The notes beneath the pieces are model-generated. The model did no database searches. It was not told the origin of the DNA and saw only the letters and a program-made list of their open reading frames with translations. From contig NZ_JOJM01000051.1 of the NCBI RefSeq assembly GCF_000720325.1, positions 1 through 58,332 on the forward strand: a stretch of DNA of 58,332 nucleotides. The letters run 5' to 3'. Shown in pieces: positions 1 through 8,481 of the stretch. Within the stretch, counting starts at the first letter, position 1; each line of letters starts with the position of its first letter. A program made the position numbers and the translations under genes. This stretch comes from Streptomyces sp. NRRL B-1347 (GTDB taxonomy: Bacteria; Actinomycetota; Actinomycetes; Streptomycetales; Streptomycetaceae).

Positions 1-216
1 CACACCCAACACCAACAACGGCCACACCCGCCGCACCACCAACACCACCACCACAACCACCTGCAACCCCAACCCCGCCCACGGCCCAAACCGCGGATGA
101 TCCTCTCGGGGAAAGCCGCTCCAGAAGGCGACGAAGACGTTGAGTGCGATGAGTGCGGCGACGAGGATGGTGTCCTGAACGGCGCTGCGGCCCAACCATC
201 GAATCGGCCCTATCAC
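1..216 (-). CDS. Membrane protein N-terminus, probable sensor histidine kinase (partial)
   Basis: Only the first 72 codons are in the window; the gene runs off the left edge. Start is GTG at 216, with AGGGTGA a few bases upstream as ribosome binding site. The peptide begins VIGPIRWLGR, followed by a hydrophobic segment (about residues 16-33), a short charged loop containing PREDHPRF, and a very valine-rich second membrane segment (about residues 49-72). A short N-terminal tail followed by paired membrane segments is typical of Streptomyces two-component sensor kinases, but no DHp or ATPase domain is visible. It is divergent from the PH-domain pair. Another type of membrane protein is possible. 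Confidence 0.5.
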   Translation of the reverse strand, partial: MIGPIRWLGRSAVQDTILVAALIALNVFVAFWSGFPREDHPRFGPWAGLGLQVVVVVVLVVRRVWPLLVLGV

Positions 217-412
217 GCGGTCACCCTAACGGCGCCCCCGCGCCCCACACGCACATGTGGTCCATAGGACACAGGGGAGCGTACGAAAGTGGGTAGCGCG
301 CCGCCGAAGTTGCAACCTTGGTCGCTTCCACTCCACACGAACCGCTCTGCCTGCTCCACCGCCCCGCTTGTTTGGCTGGTGTCACGAAGCAGGCCGAAGG
401 GGCGGAGGAGCA

Positions 413-949
413 GTGCCACACGAGACGCGGCAGCCGGTGCCGGCACCGGAGCCGGACCCGCCGCACGCCCCGGCCGGGCCGCGGCCGGGCCGACGCCTGG
501 ACCGTCGCGCCGTCTACTGGTGGACGACGCAGAACGTGCTGGTCGTCGCGCCGGTCCTGGCCGCCGTCGCGGCCCTGGCGCTGCTCCCCGACGCGCCGTC
601 GTGGCTGTGGCCCGCCTTCGCGGTCCTGTGCCCCCTCGGCGTCGGCTACGCGCTGCTCACCCCCTGGTACCGCTACCGCGTGCACCGCTGGGAGGCCGGT
701 GACGCCGCGGTGTGCGCCGCGTCGGGCTGGTTCGTCCGGGAGTGGCGCGTCGTGCCGTTCACCCGCATCCAGACCCTGGACACCAAGCGGGGCCCGCTCA
801 TGCAGTTGTTCGGCCTGTCCGCGGTGACCGTGACGACCGCCTCCGCCGCGGGCCCGGTCACCATCGCGGGCCTGGACGACACGCTCGCCACCGACATGGT
901 CCGCGACCTCACCGAGCGCGTCCGCGCCCTGCACGAGGACGGCACGTGA
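413..949 (+). CDS. PH domain-containing membrane protein (YdbS-like)
   Basis: A 178-residue protein with two membrane segments (about residues 40-60 and 65-85) followed by one bacterial PH-like domain (bPH_2). The PH strand region reads VPFTRIQTLD, followed by MQLFGLSAVTV, the usual signature of this family. I chose GTG 413 because GGAGGAG sits just upstream; an earlier in-frame ATG at 257 would add unlikely low-complexity sequence. The stop overlaps the start of the next gene (GTGA), so the two are translationally coupled, matching the common YdbS/YdbT pair. The family is membrane-bound and its biochemical role is poorly known. Confidence 0.8.
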   Translation: MPHETRQPVPAPEPDPPHAPAGPRPGRRLDRRAVYWWTTQNVLVVAPVLAAVAALALLPDAPSWLWPAFAVLCPLGVGYALLTPWYRYRVHRWEAGDAAVCAASGWFVREWRVVPFTRIQTLDTKRGPLMQLFGLSAVTVTTASAAGPVTIAGLDDTLATDMVRDLTERVRALHEDGT

Positions 950-2526
950 CGACGGCGACGAAGGGCCCCGACGTGCCGAGCCCGCCCCGCGCCCCCGTGC
1001 CCCCCGTGGCCGAGGAGCCCTGGCAGCGGCTGCACCCGCGCATGGTCGTCGTGAGTGTCAGCTGGCTCGCGGGCCCGGCCGCCGCCCTGCTCGGCACCAT
1101 GTTCCTGGCCCGTGACCTGCTCAACACCCACGGCTGGATCGTGCTCGGCTCCTACATCGTGGTCGCCGCCGTGCAGGCGGGCCACGAGTGGGTCCGCTAC
1201 CGCACCACCCGCTTCCGGATCACCGACGGCGAGGTCGAGCTCCACTCCGGCCTGCTGTTCCGTACCGACAAGTCGATACCGCGCGACCGCGTCCGCAGCG
1301 CCGACCTCACCGCCAACCCCGTGCACCGCCTTTTCGGCCTCGCCGCCGTCAAGGTCGGCACGGGCCAGCACACCGGCAAGAGCGAGGACGACGAGCTGGT
1401 CCTCGACGGCATCTCCCGCGCCCAGGCGGTGCAGTTCCGGGCGCTGCTCCTGCACCGCGGCGGCCCGGGCGGCACCGACGCGGCCCCCGCCCTTCCGGTG
1501 CCGCTCGCGCGCCTGCGCTGGTCCTGGGCCCGGTACGCGCCGCTGACCGTCACCAGCCTCGCGGGCGTCCTGGCCGTGGTCACCGGCGGCTCCAAGCTCC
1601 TGGACACCCTCGGGCTCGACCTCACCGACAGCGGGGTCGCGCGGGACGCCTGGGACCGCCTCGACGCGCTGCCGCTCGCGGTGGCCGTCGCCGTCGTGAC
1701 GGCCGTGCTCCTCGCCATCGGCGTCGCGGGCTCCCTCGTGACCTTCGCCGAGGCCTGGTACGGGCACCGCATCGAGCGGGAGCCGGAAGGCTCCCTGCAC
1801 CTCACCCGCGGCCTGCTCACGTCCCGTTCGGTGTCCGTGGCCGAACGGCGCGTCTGCGGCGTCGAGCTCAGCCAGCCGCTGCCGCTGCGCGCGGTCGCGG
1901 CCGCCCGGCTCACCCTCCTGGCCACGGGCCTCGGCGGGCCCGCGGGCCGCCTCTCCCACCCGGCGCAGCTGCTGCCGCCCGCGCCCCTGGACTCCGCGCA
2001 CCGGGTCACGGCCGACGTCCTGAACGAGGTGTCGTCGCCGATCGCGCGAGCGGCGCTGCGCGGTCACCCCCGGCCCGCGCTGCGCCGCCGCCTGGTGCGC
2101 GGCTGCCTGCTGGCCCCGGCCGGAGCCGCTGCTCTGGCCGGGGCCGGGACGGCGGCAGGACCGCTGCCCTGGTGGACCGCGGCGGCGGCCGCGCTGCTCA
2201 CCGCGGCCGCCGGCTACCCGCTGGCGCGGGACGCCTACCGAGGGCTCGGCCACGCGCTCAGCGGCGACTACGTCGTCGTACGGCACGGCACGTTCGTGCG
2301 CCGCACGGTGGCGCTGCGGCGCGACCGGATCGTCGGCTTCACCGGCAGACAGTCGTACGCCCAGCGCAGAGCCGGACTCTGCACGCTGACCGCCACGACG
2401 GCCGCCGGGAAGGGCGCCGTCCGGATCCGTGACGTGGACGTCGCCGAAGGGCTGCGCTTCGCGGAGGAGGCGCTGCCGGGCCTCGTCGCCCCGTTCTGCG
2501 CCCCCGCGCCGTCGCCCGCCGGGTGA
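946..2526 (+). CDS. PH domain-containing membrane protein (YdbT-like, three PH domains)
   Basis: A 526-residue partner of the preceding gene, starting at GTG 946 inside its stop codon. Three bPH_2 units alternate with membrane pairs: one around residues 85-165 (VRSADLTANPVHRLFGLAAV), one around 275-360 (containing HLTRGLLTSRSVS), and one near the C-terminus (RHGTFVRRTVALRRDRIVGF). Membrane segments lie about residues 38-75, 195-265 and 385-425. Three PH units match YdbT of Bacillus, which works with YdbS in cell-envelope stress tolerance; that function is known from other species and is only inferred here. Confidence 0.82.
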   Translation: MTTATKGPDVPSPPRAPVPPVAEEPWQRLHPRMVVVSVSWLAGPAAALLGTMFLARDLLNTHGWIVLGSYIVVAAVQAGHEWVRYRTTRFRITDGEVELHSGLLFRTDKSIPRDRVRSADLTANPVHRLFGLAAVKVGTGQHTGKSEDDELVLDGISRAQAVQFRALLLHRGGPGGTDAAPALPVPLARLRWSWARYAPLTVTSLAGVLAVVTGGSKLLDTLGLDLTDSGVARDAWDRLDALPLAVAVAVVTAVLLAIGVAGSLVTFAEAWYGHRIEREPEGSLHLTRGLLTSRSVSVAERRVCGVELSQPLPLRAVAAARLTLLATGLGGPAGRLSHPAQLLPPAPLDSAHRVTADVLNEVSSPIARAALRGHPRPALRRRLVRGCLLAPAGAAALAGAGTAAGPLPWWTAAAAALLTAAAGYPLARDAYRGLGHALSGDYVVVRHGTFVRRTVALRRDRIVGFTGRQSYAQRRAGLCTLTATTAAGKGAVRIRDVDVAEGLRFAEEALPGLVAPFCAPAPSPAG

Positions 2527-2594
2527 CACCAGAACCCCCCTGGAAGAGCAGAAGACCAAGTACTCCGGAGCGATTCGGAGTGGAGGAAGGAACC

Positions 2595-4790
2595 GTGTTC
2601 AAAGCCCTAGGACGTTTTGTCGTCGGCCACCGGTGGCTGGTGATCATCACCTGGCTCATCGCCGGGGCGGCCGTGATCGGCTTCGCCCCTTCGCTGACCA
2701 CCACCACCGACCAAGCAGAGTTCCTTCCCAAGCACTACGAGTCGATCCAGGCCCAGAAGATCCAGGAGAAGGCGTTCCCCAAGGGCTTCAGCCCCTCGGC
2801 GATCGTGGTGTTCACGCGCGAGGACGGCAAGGCCCTGAACGCCGCCGACTCCGCGAGGGTCGACAAGGTCGGCAAGGCCCTGAAGGCCAAGAAGTACGAG
2901 AAGGTCGAGCAGGTCATCACCGTGCCGCCGTCGCCGCACAAGAAAGTGCAGACGGTGATGGTGTCGATGGCCGACGTGAAGGCGGGCGACAAGGGCCAGC
3001 AGCACGCGGTCGAGGACATGCGCGACGACCTGAAGCCGCTGGTCGCCGACTCGGGTCTGAAGGTGGGCGTCACGGGTGACGCGGCCACCCAGCTGGACAA
3101 CGAGGAGGCCTCCAAGGAAGCCGACTCACTGATCTTCCTGGGCACCATCGGCCTGATCATCGTCCTGATGACGATCATCTTCCGCAGCCCGACGATCACC
3201 GTCCTCACCATCGTCGGGATCACGCTGGTCTCGCAGGTCGCCAACGGTCTCATCGCCACCTGCGCCAAGGTGTTCCACCTCAAGGCCGACAGTTCGGTGT
3301 CGTCACTGCTGATCGTCGTGCTCTTCGGCGTCGGCACCGACTACATCCTGTTCCTGATGTTCCGTTACCGGGAGCGGCTGCGGCTGGGCGAGGACCCGAA
3401 GACCGCCATGGTCTCGGCCGTCGGCCGCGTCGGCGAAGCCATCGCGTCGGCCGCCGGAGCCGTCATCGTCTGCTTCCTCGCGCTGCTGCTCTCCTCGCTC
3501 AGCTTCCTCGTCTCGATGGGCCCGGCGCTCGCCATCGCCATCGGCGTGACCCTGATCGCCTGTCTCACGCTGATCCCGGCGATCATCTCCCTCATGGGCA
3601 CCAAGGTGTTCTGGCCGTCCAAGTCGTGGCAGCGGGAGCCGCGCGCGGCCCGCTTCGGGGCCCTCGGCCGGTCCGTGGCCCGCCGCCCCGGCCGGTTCGT
3701 GGTCGGCTCCGGGCTCCTCATGATCGTCCTCGCCCTCGGCGCCCTCGGCTACAAGCCGACGTTCGCCAGCCAGGAGGACGAGAACTCCAAGAAGGAGTCG
3801 CAGGTCGCCCTGCACGCCATGAGCCAGGACCTGCCCGCGGGCAGCACCAACCCCAGCACCGTCCTGATGCGCTCCACGAACGGCGAGAAGCTCCAGGAGG
3901 CCGACATGAAGGCCTTCGTCGCCGAGCTCAAGCAGGTCAAGGGCGTCGGTGACGCCTCCCGCGCCCAGCTCAGCAAGGACGGCAGGACCGCCGAGTTCAA
4001 CGCCGTCCTGACGATGGACCCCAACGGCCGCGAGGCCATGGACATCGTGCGCGGCCCGCTGCGCACCACGGCCCACGAGCAGGCCCCGCCGGGCACCGAG
4101 ACCAAGGTGGGCGGCGTCACCTCGGTGTTCGTCGACATCAACAAGGCCGTCAACCGGGACTTCTCCGTGGTCTTCCCGACGGCGGCCGCGCTCATCATGC
4201 TCATCCTCGGCCTGCTGCTGCGCAGCGTCGTCGCACCGATCTATCTGATGGTCTCGGTCGCGCTCGGCTTCGGCGCCACGCTCGGCGCGAGCGTGATCCT
4301 CTTCCAGGAGATCGAGGGCCAGTCGGGCCTGACCTTCTTCCTGCCGGTCATCATGTACTTGTTCGTGGTCGCCATCGGCACCGACTACAACATCCTGATG
4401 GTCGCCCGGCTGCGGGAAGAGGCGAAGGAAGGCCTCGGCCCGCGGGAGGCCACCGCCAAGAGCATCCAGCACGCGGGCCCGACGGTGGCCGCGGCCGGTG
4501 TGATCCTCGCGGGCACGTTCGCCTCGATGCTGCTGGCCAGTGACGTCTCGCTCGCCCAGATCGGGTTCGCCGTCGCCTTCGGCATCATGATCTCGGCCTT
4601 CGTGATGGCGATGTTCTTCACGCCCGCCCTCACGGCCCTGTTCGGCCGGGCCGCGTGGTGGCCGCGCCGCATCACGCCTGACGGCCCGGGCCGGGGCGCG
4701 TCCCCGTACGGCGACCACCAGCAGCCGGTGCCCGCCCGCAGCGGCTCGCCGTACGCGCAGTACCCGCCCCAGCAGGGCCGACGCGACTGA
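2595..4790 (+). CDS. MMPL family transporter (RND superfamily)
   Basis: A 731-residue inner-membrane exporter of the MmpL type, which moves lipids or hydrophobic metabolites using the proton gradient. Start GTG 2595 is preceded by GGAGGAAGG. It begins with one membrane helix, then a periplasmic domain (about residues 35-180), five helices, a second periplasmic domain (about 400-520) and a second helix bundle. The two halves carry the paired GTDY motifs (GTDYILFLMFRYRERL and GTDYNILMVARLREE), whose Asp-Tyr pairs are the proton-relay residues of MmpL proteins. The C-terminus ends in a Pro/Gln-rich cytoplasmic tail. There is no lipid biosynthesis gene beside it, so the substrate is unknown. Confidence 0.92.
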   Translation: MFKALGRFVVGHRWLVIITWLIAGAAVIGFAPSLTTTTDQAEFLPKHYESIQAQKIQEKAFPKGFSPSAIVVFTREDGKALNAADSARVDKVGKALKAKKYEKVEQVITVPPSPHKKVQTVMVSMADVKAGDKGQQHAVEDMRDDLKPLVADSGLKVGVTGDAATQLDNEEASKEADSLIFLGTIGLIIVLMTIIFRSPTITVLTIVGITLVSQVANGLIATCAKVFHLKADSSVSSLLIVVLFGVGTDYILFLMFRYRERLRLGEDPKTAMVSAVGRVGEAIASAAGAVIVCFLALLLSSLSFLVSMGPALAIAIGVTLIACLTLIPAIISLMGTKVFWPSKSWQREPRAARFGALGRSVARRPGRFVVGSGLLMIVLALGALGYKPTFASQEDENSKKESQVALHAMSQDLPAGSTNPSTVLMRSTNGEKLQEADMKAFVAELKQVKGVGDASRAQLSKDGRTAEFNAVLTMDPNGREAMDIVRGPLRTTAHEQAPPGTETKVGGVTSVFVDINKAVNRDFSVVFPTAAALIMLILGLLLRSVVAPIYLMVSVALGFGATLGASVILFQEIEGQSGLTFFLPVIMYLFVVAIGTDYNILMVARLREEAKEGLGPREATAKSIQHAGPTVAAAGVILAGTFASMLLASDVSLAQIGFAVAFGIMISAFVMAMFFTPALTALFGRAAWWPRRITPDGPGRGASPYGDHQQPVPARSGSPYAQYPPQQGRRD

Positions 4791-4800
4791 CCGCAAGACG

Positions 4801-4852
4801 CCCATGGAAATCGCGCCCCACCGCCTCGGCGGTGGGGCGCGATTTCCATGGG
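4801..4852. terminator. Perfect 25-bp hairpin, bidirectional terminator
   Basis: The arm 4801-4825 is exactly complementary to 4828-4852, leaving a two-base gap (effectively a four-base loop). It lies 10 bases after the MMPL stop and 27 bases before the stop of the convergent unknown gene, so it can terminate both. There is no clear T-run, as is usual in Streptomyces. Confidence 0.9.
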
Positions 4853-4878
4853 GGATTCGAGCCGGACGGACCTCCGGA

Positions 4879-5160
4879 TTACTCGGCTATTTTCGTGCGG
4901 CCCACCCAGCGCAGCTTCAGCGGGACGGAATCCCCTTCACTCGTCGGGGACAGCGCCCGGGCCCCGCCCGCGGCGGCCTGAGCGTCGATGAACTCATAGT
5001 GCTCATAGCCGTTTCCGTGCCGAATCTTGATCTTCTCCGCGGAGCAGATCACGTCATTCAGCTCGGTGAGGGCGATGGTTCCGGAAAGGGTGCTCGGGCC
5101 GCCTTCGAGGTGGACGGAGTTCACAGTGATGGCGGAGATGCTGGGGTCGATTCCTCGCAT
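4879..5160 (-). CDS. Hypothetical protein, 93 aa
   Basis: A short protein starting at ATG 5160 with GAGAGGTG just upstream. It has no signal peptide or membrane segment. The sequence alternates short hydrophobic stretches (AITVNSVHLEGG, TLSGTIALTELND, VPLKLRWVG), suggesting a small beta-rich fold, and has one cysteine. It lies downstream of the 248-aa unknown gene on the same strand with a gap of 122 bases, so the two may be co-transcribed. I do not recognise a family. Confidence 0.65.
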   Translation of the reverse strand: MRGIDPSISAITVNSVHLEGGPSTLSGTIALTELNDVICSAEKIKIRHGNGYEHYEFIDAQAAAGGARALSPTSEGDSVPLKLRWVGRTKIAE

Positions 5161-5282
5161 GGGTCACCTCTCGTCTTGGCACCTCGGACTCCGAGTGATT
5201 GTTCTGCGGCCGCACGGCCTTCGGAAAGCCCTCCGGCACCCCTCAATGACCCCTATGGGCCTGAGCGTCCGGGCTCAGGTGT

Positions 5283-6029
5283 TCACGATCGCACAGGGGC
5301 GGGGACCGGATCCGGGTGCCGCCGCCCGTTCAGCTCCGGCCGCGGCGGCTGCTCCTCGTCGTCGTCCGGGGCGGCCGCGAGCGCGCTGAACTTCTCGCCG
5401 AGGGGCTGGATGACGTTCTTCTCGACCTCGTAGTACGTGGTGAGCGCCGACAGCGGCACCCGCCGCAGGTGCCAGCGGCCCGTGAGGTTGCAGCCGACCT
5501 CGGGGTGGGGCGTGAAGTGGCCGGTCAGCCAGCCCTGATGCTCGCCGTCGAGGGTGTGCTCGAGGCGGAAGTAGTTGAACAGGCTCTGCGCCGTGGTGCG
5601 GACCGTCTCGTGTGGGTCCTGCGGCCTGGGGTCCGCCACGCCGAACCAGCACTCGGGCTCCCCGGCGTCCTTGACGTAGGCGTCGTTGAAGCCGAGCCAC
5701 GGCCAGACGAAGGCGATGTGGCGCGCGTGCGCGGTGCTCACGTCGTCGGCGCGCCCGCCGTCCGCGATCCGGTCGGCGTCGATGTAGAAGCGCCCGAGCC
5801 AGCTGGGCAGCCACAGGTAGTACGGATAGGAGCTGTCGTCGGAGAGCAGATAGCTGTTGGCGTTCGAGAACAGCTCGTTCCCGGCTATGGGCCGCAGCCG
5901 CACACCGTACTCGGGCAGGCTGAAACGCACGCTGAGGACTTCGAAGAACGACCGTACGTCCTGGAAGTAGGCGGCCAACGTGCCGTAGGCGTGCGCGGTT
6001 TCGGCGGCGATTTCTTTACGGAAGATCAT
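5283..6029 (-). CDS. Hypothetical protein, 248 aa
   Basis: Start ATG 6029 with GGAGAG eight bases upstream. The protein is soluble and rich in aromatics (SSYPYYLWLPSWLGRFYID; FVWPWLGFNDAY), with an N-terminal helix MIFRKEIAAETAHAYG and a disordered acidic/proline C-terminal tail from about residue 215. The middle contains short alternating strands and a CWFGV segment. It is divergently arranged with the flavin amine oxidase, sharing a 79-base promoter region, so the two probably belong to one function. I do not recognise the family; an accessory or effector-binding role would be a guess. Confidence 0.7.
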   Translation of the reverse strand: MIFRKEIAAETAHAYGTLAAYFQDVRSFFEVLSVRFSLPEYGVRLRPIAGNELFSNANSYLLSDDSSYPYYLWLPSWLGRFYIDADRIADGGRADDVSTAHARHIAFVWPWLGFNDAYVKDAGEPECWFGVADPRPQDPHETVRTTAQSLFNYFRLEHTLDGEHQGWLTGHFTPHPEVGCNLTGRWHLRRVPLSALTTYYEVEKNVIQPLGEKFSALAAAPDDDEEQPPRPELNGRRHPDPVPAPVRS

Positions 6030-6060
6030 GGGTATCTCTCCAACGCGCTGAGGCGGTGCT

Positions 6061-6091
6061 TTCGGGTCCGCGAGTCAGCGGGAAACCCGAA
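6061..6091. promoter_or_regulatory. Inverted repeat in divergent promoter region
   Basis: TTCGGGT (6061-6067) and ACCCGAA (6085-6091) are exact complements separated by 17 bases, in the short region between the divergent 248-aa unknown gene and the amine oxidase. The position fits an operator controlling both, but the spacing is long and no adjacent regulator gene exists. Confidence 0.35.
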
Positions 6092-6108
6092 TGTGCTAAG
6101 ACGTCTGC

Positions 6109-7785
6109 GTGAGCGCGACTGTAGATCACCAGCAGAGTGCGGTAAACCATGCAAGGGCAAACACGGTGACGCACACTCAAGAGCCGTCATCCGCCCCCTC
6201 ATTACTCGACACCGCGATAGTCGGAGCCGGAATCGGCGGCTGTTTCCTGGCCGAACAGCTCGCCTGCGGGGAGGAATCGGCCGGAAAACCCCCGGGCGGT
6301 CGCGTGGCGCTCTTCGAGCGTACGCACCGCGTGGGCGGCCGGCTGTGGACGGTGCGCATGGGGGAGGGGCCGGCGGCCCCGGTCGCCGACCTCGGCGCGA
6401 TGCGGCTGCACCGCGGGCTGCGGCGGGTCCTCGACGTCGTGGCCCGCGCCGGGCTCACCGGCGACCTCGTGCCCTTCGACTTCGGACGCCCCGAGAACCT
6501 CGTCCACGTCCGCGGGGTGACCCTGCGCCAGCACCAGCTGACCGACCCCGCGAGGATCCCGTACGACCTGGAGGAGCGGGAGCGCGGCCTGACGCCCAGA
6601 GACCTCGTGCTGCGCGCGGCCGACGCCCTCGTGCCCGGCTTCACCGAACTGCGCAGGGCCCACCACACGGCCCGCGAACAAGGCGACGCGCACCGGGCCG
6701 CGCGCATGGCCGCCGTGTTCCGCGCGCACCGGGACCGGGCGGCCGTCGGAGGGCTCCCGCTGGGGCGGACGGCCTACGCCGACGCCCTGCGGGCGGTCCT
6801 CGGCGCGCAGGCCGTGGCCTTCCTGCACGACACCGGCGGCTACGACGTGGGCACCAGCGGCGAGAACGCCGCCGAACAGCTCGGCCTGCTGTTCCGCACC
6901 CCGCCCGACGCCGAGTACGTGACGCTGCGGCACGGCATGCAGCGCCTGCCCCTCGCCCTGTGCGACCGCTTCACGGCGGCGGGCGGCAGCCTGCGCCTCG
7001 GCCACCGGCTCCTGCGGATCGACCGCGCGGAGCCGGGCGCGGCCCGAGCGGCGGCGGGCCGCGGCGAGCCCCCGCCCCGCTACCTGCTGACCTTCGCCCT
7101 CGAGGACCCGCGGGGCCGCGCCACCGGAGAGCACCTGCGCGTGCACGCGCGCACGGTTCTGCTGGCCCTGCCGCCGGGGCCGCTGCTCCGGCTCGCCCAG
7201 GACGGGCTGCCCTTCACCCCCCGGCTCCGCGCGGACCTCGCGGCGGTCGAGGCCGTGCCCGCGCACAAGCTCTTCCTGCTGTACGAGACCGCGTGGTGGC
7301 GGGGCCTGGGGATGACGCGCGGCCGCGCCACGACGGACCTGCCGCTGCGGCAGCTCTGGTACGGCGGCACGTGCCCGCCGCCCACCCCCACCCTCACCTC
7401 CACTCCCACCCGCTCCTGCTCCCGCGGCGAAGGCCCGGCGCTGCTCCTCGCCGCGTACCCGAGCGGACCCGCCACCGAGGCACGGATCACCGCCGAGCGG
7501 GCCCACCGTCTCCTCGCGCGCATGCACGGCCTGCCCGGCCTCGCGGCCCCGCTGCTCGCCCGCCGCCAGGACTGGAGCCGGCCACCGCACGACGGGGCCT
7601 GGCACGTGTGGCGGCCGGGACACGACCCCGACGCGGTGGCGCCCCGCGTGCGCCGCCCCCTGCCCGGCGAGGCGGTGCACCTCGTCAGCGACTGCTGGAC
7701 GCCCGACCCCGGCTCGATCGAAGGGGTCATCTCCTGCGCGGACGCGGTGCTGAGCGCGCTGGCGGAGGAAGGCGACCACCGGTGA
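6109..7785 (+). CDS. Flavin-containing amine oxidase family protein
   Basis: A 558-residue FAD enzyme of the monoamine oxidase / L-amino acid oxidase / protoporphyrinogen oxidase superfamily. Visible motifs are the N-terminal Rossmann dinucleotide site IVGAGIGGCFLAEQL (about residues 37-51), the second flavin motif VGGRLWTV (about 77-84) and GAMRLH (about 96-101), and the C-terminal GSIEGVISCADAVL, which packs on the flavin. The first 30 residues are extra and polar. Start GTG 6109 has a poor ribosome site; GTG 6166 is an alternative. Codon 32 is TTA (6202-6204), so translation should depend on the bldA tRNA. The substrate is not deducible. Confidence 0.82.
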   Translation: MSATVDHQQSAVNHARANTVTHTQEPSSAPSLLDTAIVGAGIGGCFLAEQLACGEESAGKPPGGRVALFERTHRVGGRLWTVRMGEGPAAPVADLGAMRLHRGLRRVLDVVARAGLTGDLVPFDFGRPENLVHVRGVTLRQHQLTDPARIPYDLEERERGLTPRDLVLRAADALVPGFTELRRAHHTAREQGDAHRAARMAAVFRAHRDRAAVGGLPLGRTAYADALRAVLGAQAVAFLHDTGGYDVGTSGENAAEQLGLLFRTPPDAEYVTLRHGMQRLPLALCDRFTAAGGSLRLGHRLLRIDRAEPGAARAAAGRGEPPPRYLLTFALEDPRGRATGEHLRVHARTVLLALPPGPLLRLAQDGLPFTPRLRADLAAVEAVPAHKLFLLYETAWWRGLGMTRGRATTDLPLRQLWYGGTCPPPTPTLTSTPTRSCSRGEGPALLLAAYPSGPATEARITAERAHRLLARMHGLPGLAAPLLARRQDWSRPPHDGAWHVWRPGHDPDAVAPRVRRPLPGEAVHLVSDCWTPDPGSIEGVISCADAVLSALAEEGDHR

Positions 7786-7891
7786 CCGGAACGGGACCGC
7801 CGGTGAGCGGCGCCCGGCGGCACAGGGCGCCCTGGGCGCCGCACACCGGGCACGGTAGGTTCGTTCGTAAAGAATCGGTCATCGGTGGGGC

Positions 7892-7919
7892 CCGCACAGG
7901 GCGGCGCCTCCCCGTGCGG
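7892..7919 (+). promoter_or_regulatory. Stem-loop in leader of cold-shock-domain gene
   Basis: CCGCACAGGG (7892-7901) pairs with CCCCGTGCGG (7910-7919) with one G-U pair, ending 20 bases before the start codon of the CSD gene. It could modulate access to the ribosome site, as leader structures do in several cold-shock genes. It might instead be a weak terminator for the amine oxidase gene. Confidence 0.4.
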
Positions 7920-7939
7920 TGGTGGCGAGGTGTGGTGGC

Positions 7940-8365
7940 ATGGGTGTGCTGACGGTGGGGAAGGTCCTGCGGTTCGACGAGGTCCGCGGATACGGATTCA
8001 TCGCTCCGGATACGGGCGACGAGGACGTGTTCATGCACGCGAACGACCTCGTGGGCGAGAAGTACCTCTATCAAGAGGGCAGCACGGTCGAGTTCTTCAT
8101 GGAGATGGGGGACAAGGGACCCAAGGCGTCGAACATCCGCCTGGTCCACCAGTCCACCTCCCACCAGCTGCCGCGCGGCGGCCTCGCGGCCCGGTCCGAC
8201 GCCACCGCGCCCGGTGACGGGGAGGTCTCCCCGGCCGACGAGTTCGCCCAGGAGCTCACGGAGGCCCTGCTCGACTCCGTCGGCTCGCTGACCGGCGACC
8301 AGATCAAGCGCGTGCGGGCCTGTGTGCTCGAACTGGCCCGGGAGCACGGCTGGGTCGCCTCCTAG
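7940..8365 (+). CDS. Cold-shock domain protein with C-terminal extension
   Basis: A 141-residue protein. Residues 1-70 form a cold-shock domain with RNP1-like RGYGFI and RNP2-like DVFMH nucleic-acid-binding motifs. The remaining 70 residues are a linker and a helical tail (about 100-138) not found in the usual 67-aa CspA proteins. I used ATG 7940; GTG 7946 two codons later is equally possible, with a GGTGG motif upstream of both. It probably binds single-stranded RNA or DNA. It stands alone, converging on the peptidase gene. Confidence 0.85.
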   Translation: MGVLTVGKVLRFDEVRGYGFIAPDTGDEDVFMHANDLVGEKYLYQEGSTVEFFMEMGDKGPKASNIRLVHQSTSHQLPRGGLAARSDATAPGDGEVSPADEFAQELTEALLDSVGSLTGDQIKRVRACVLELAREHGWVAS

Positions 8366-8386
8366 CACCTGCCCGACGGCGGCGAA

Positions 8387-8416
8387 GGGCGGTGGGGTGC
8401 GCGCACCCCACCGCCC
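8387..8416. terminator. 30-bp perfect palindrome, bidirectional terminator
   Basis: GGGCGGTGGGGTGC pairs exactly with GCACCCCACCGCCC around a GC centre, between the convergent cold-shock-domain gene (ends 8365) and the peptidase gene (ends 8482). No T-run follows. Confidence 0.85.
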
Positions 8417-8481
8417 CGTTACGTCACCGGCAGTCCCCTGCCGGGACTACCGGTCACCGCTGGCGTTCGGACCGCTGGGCC

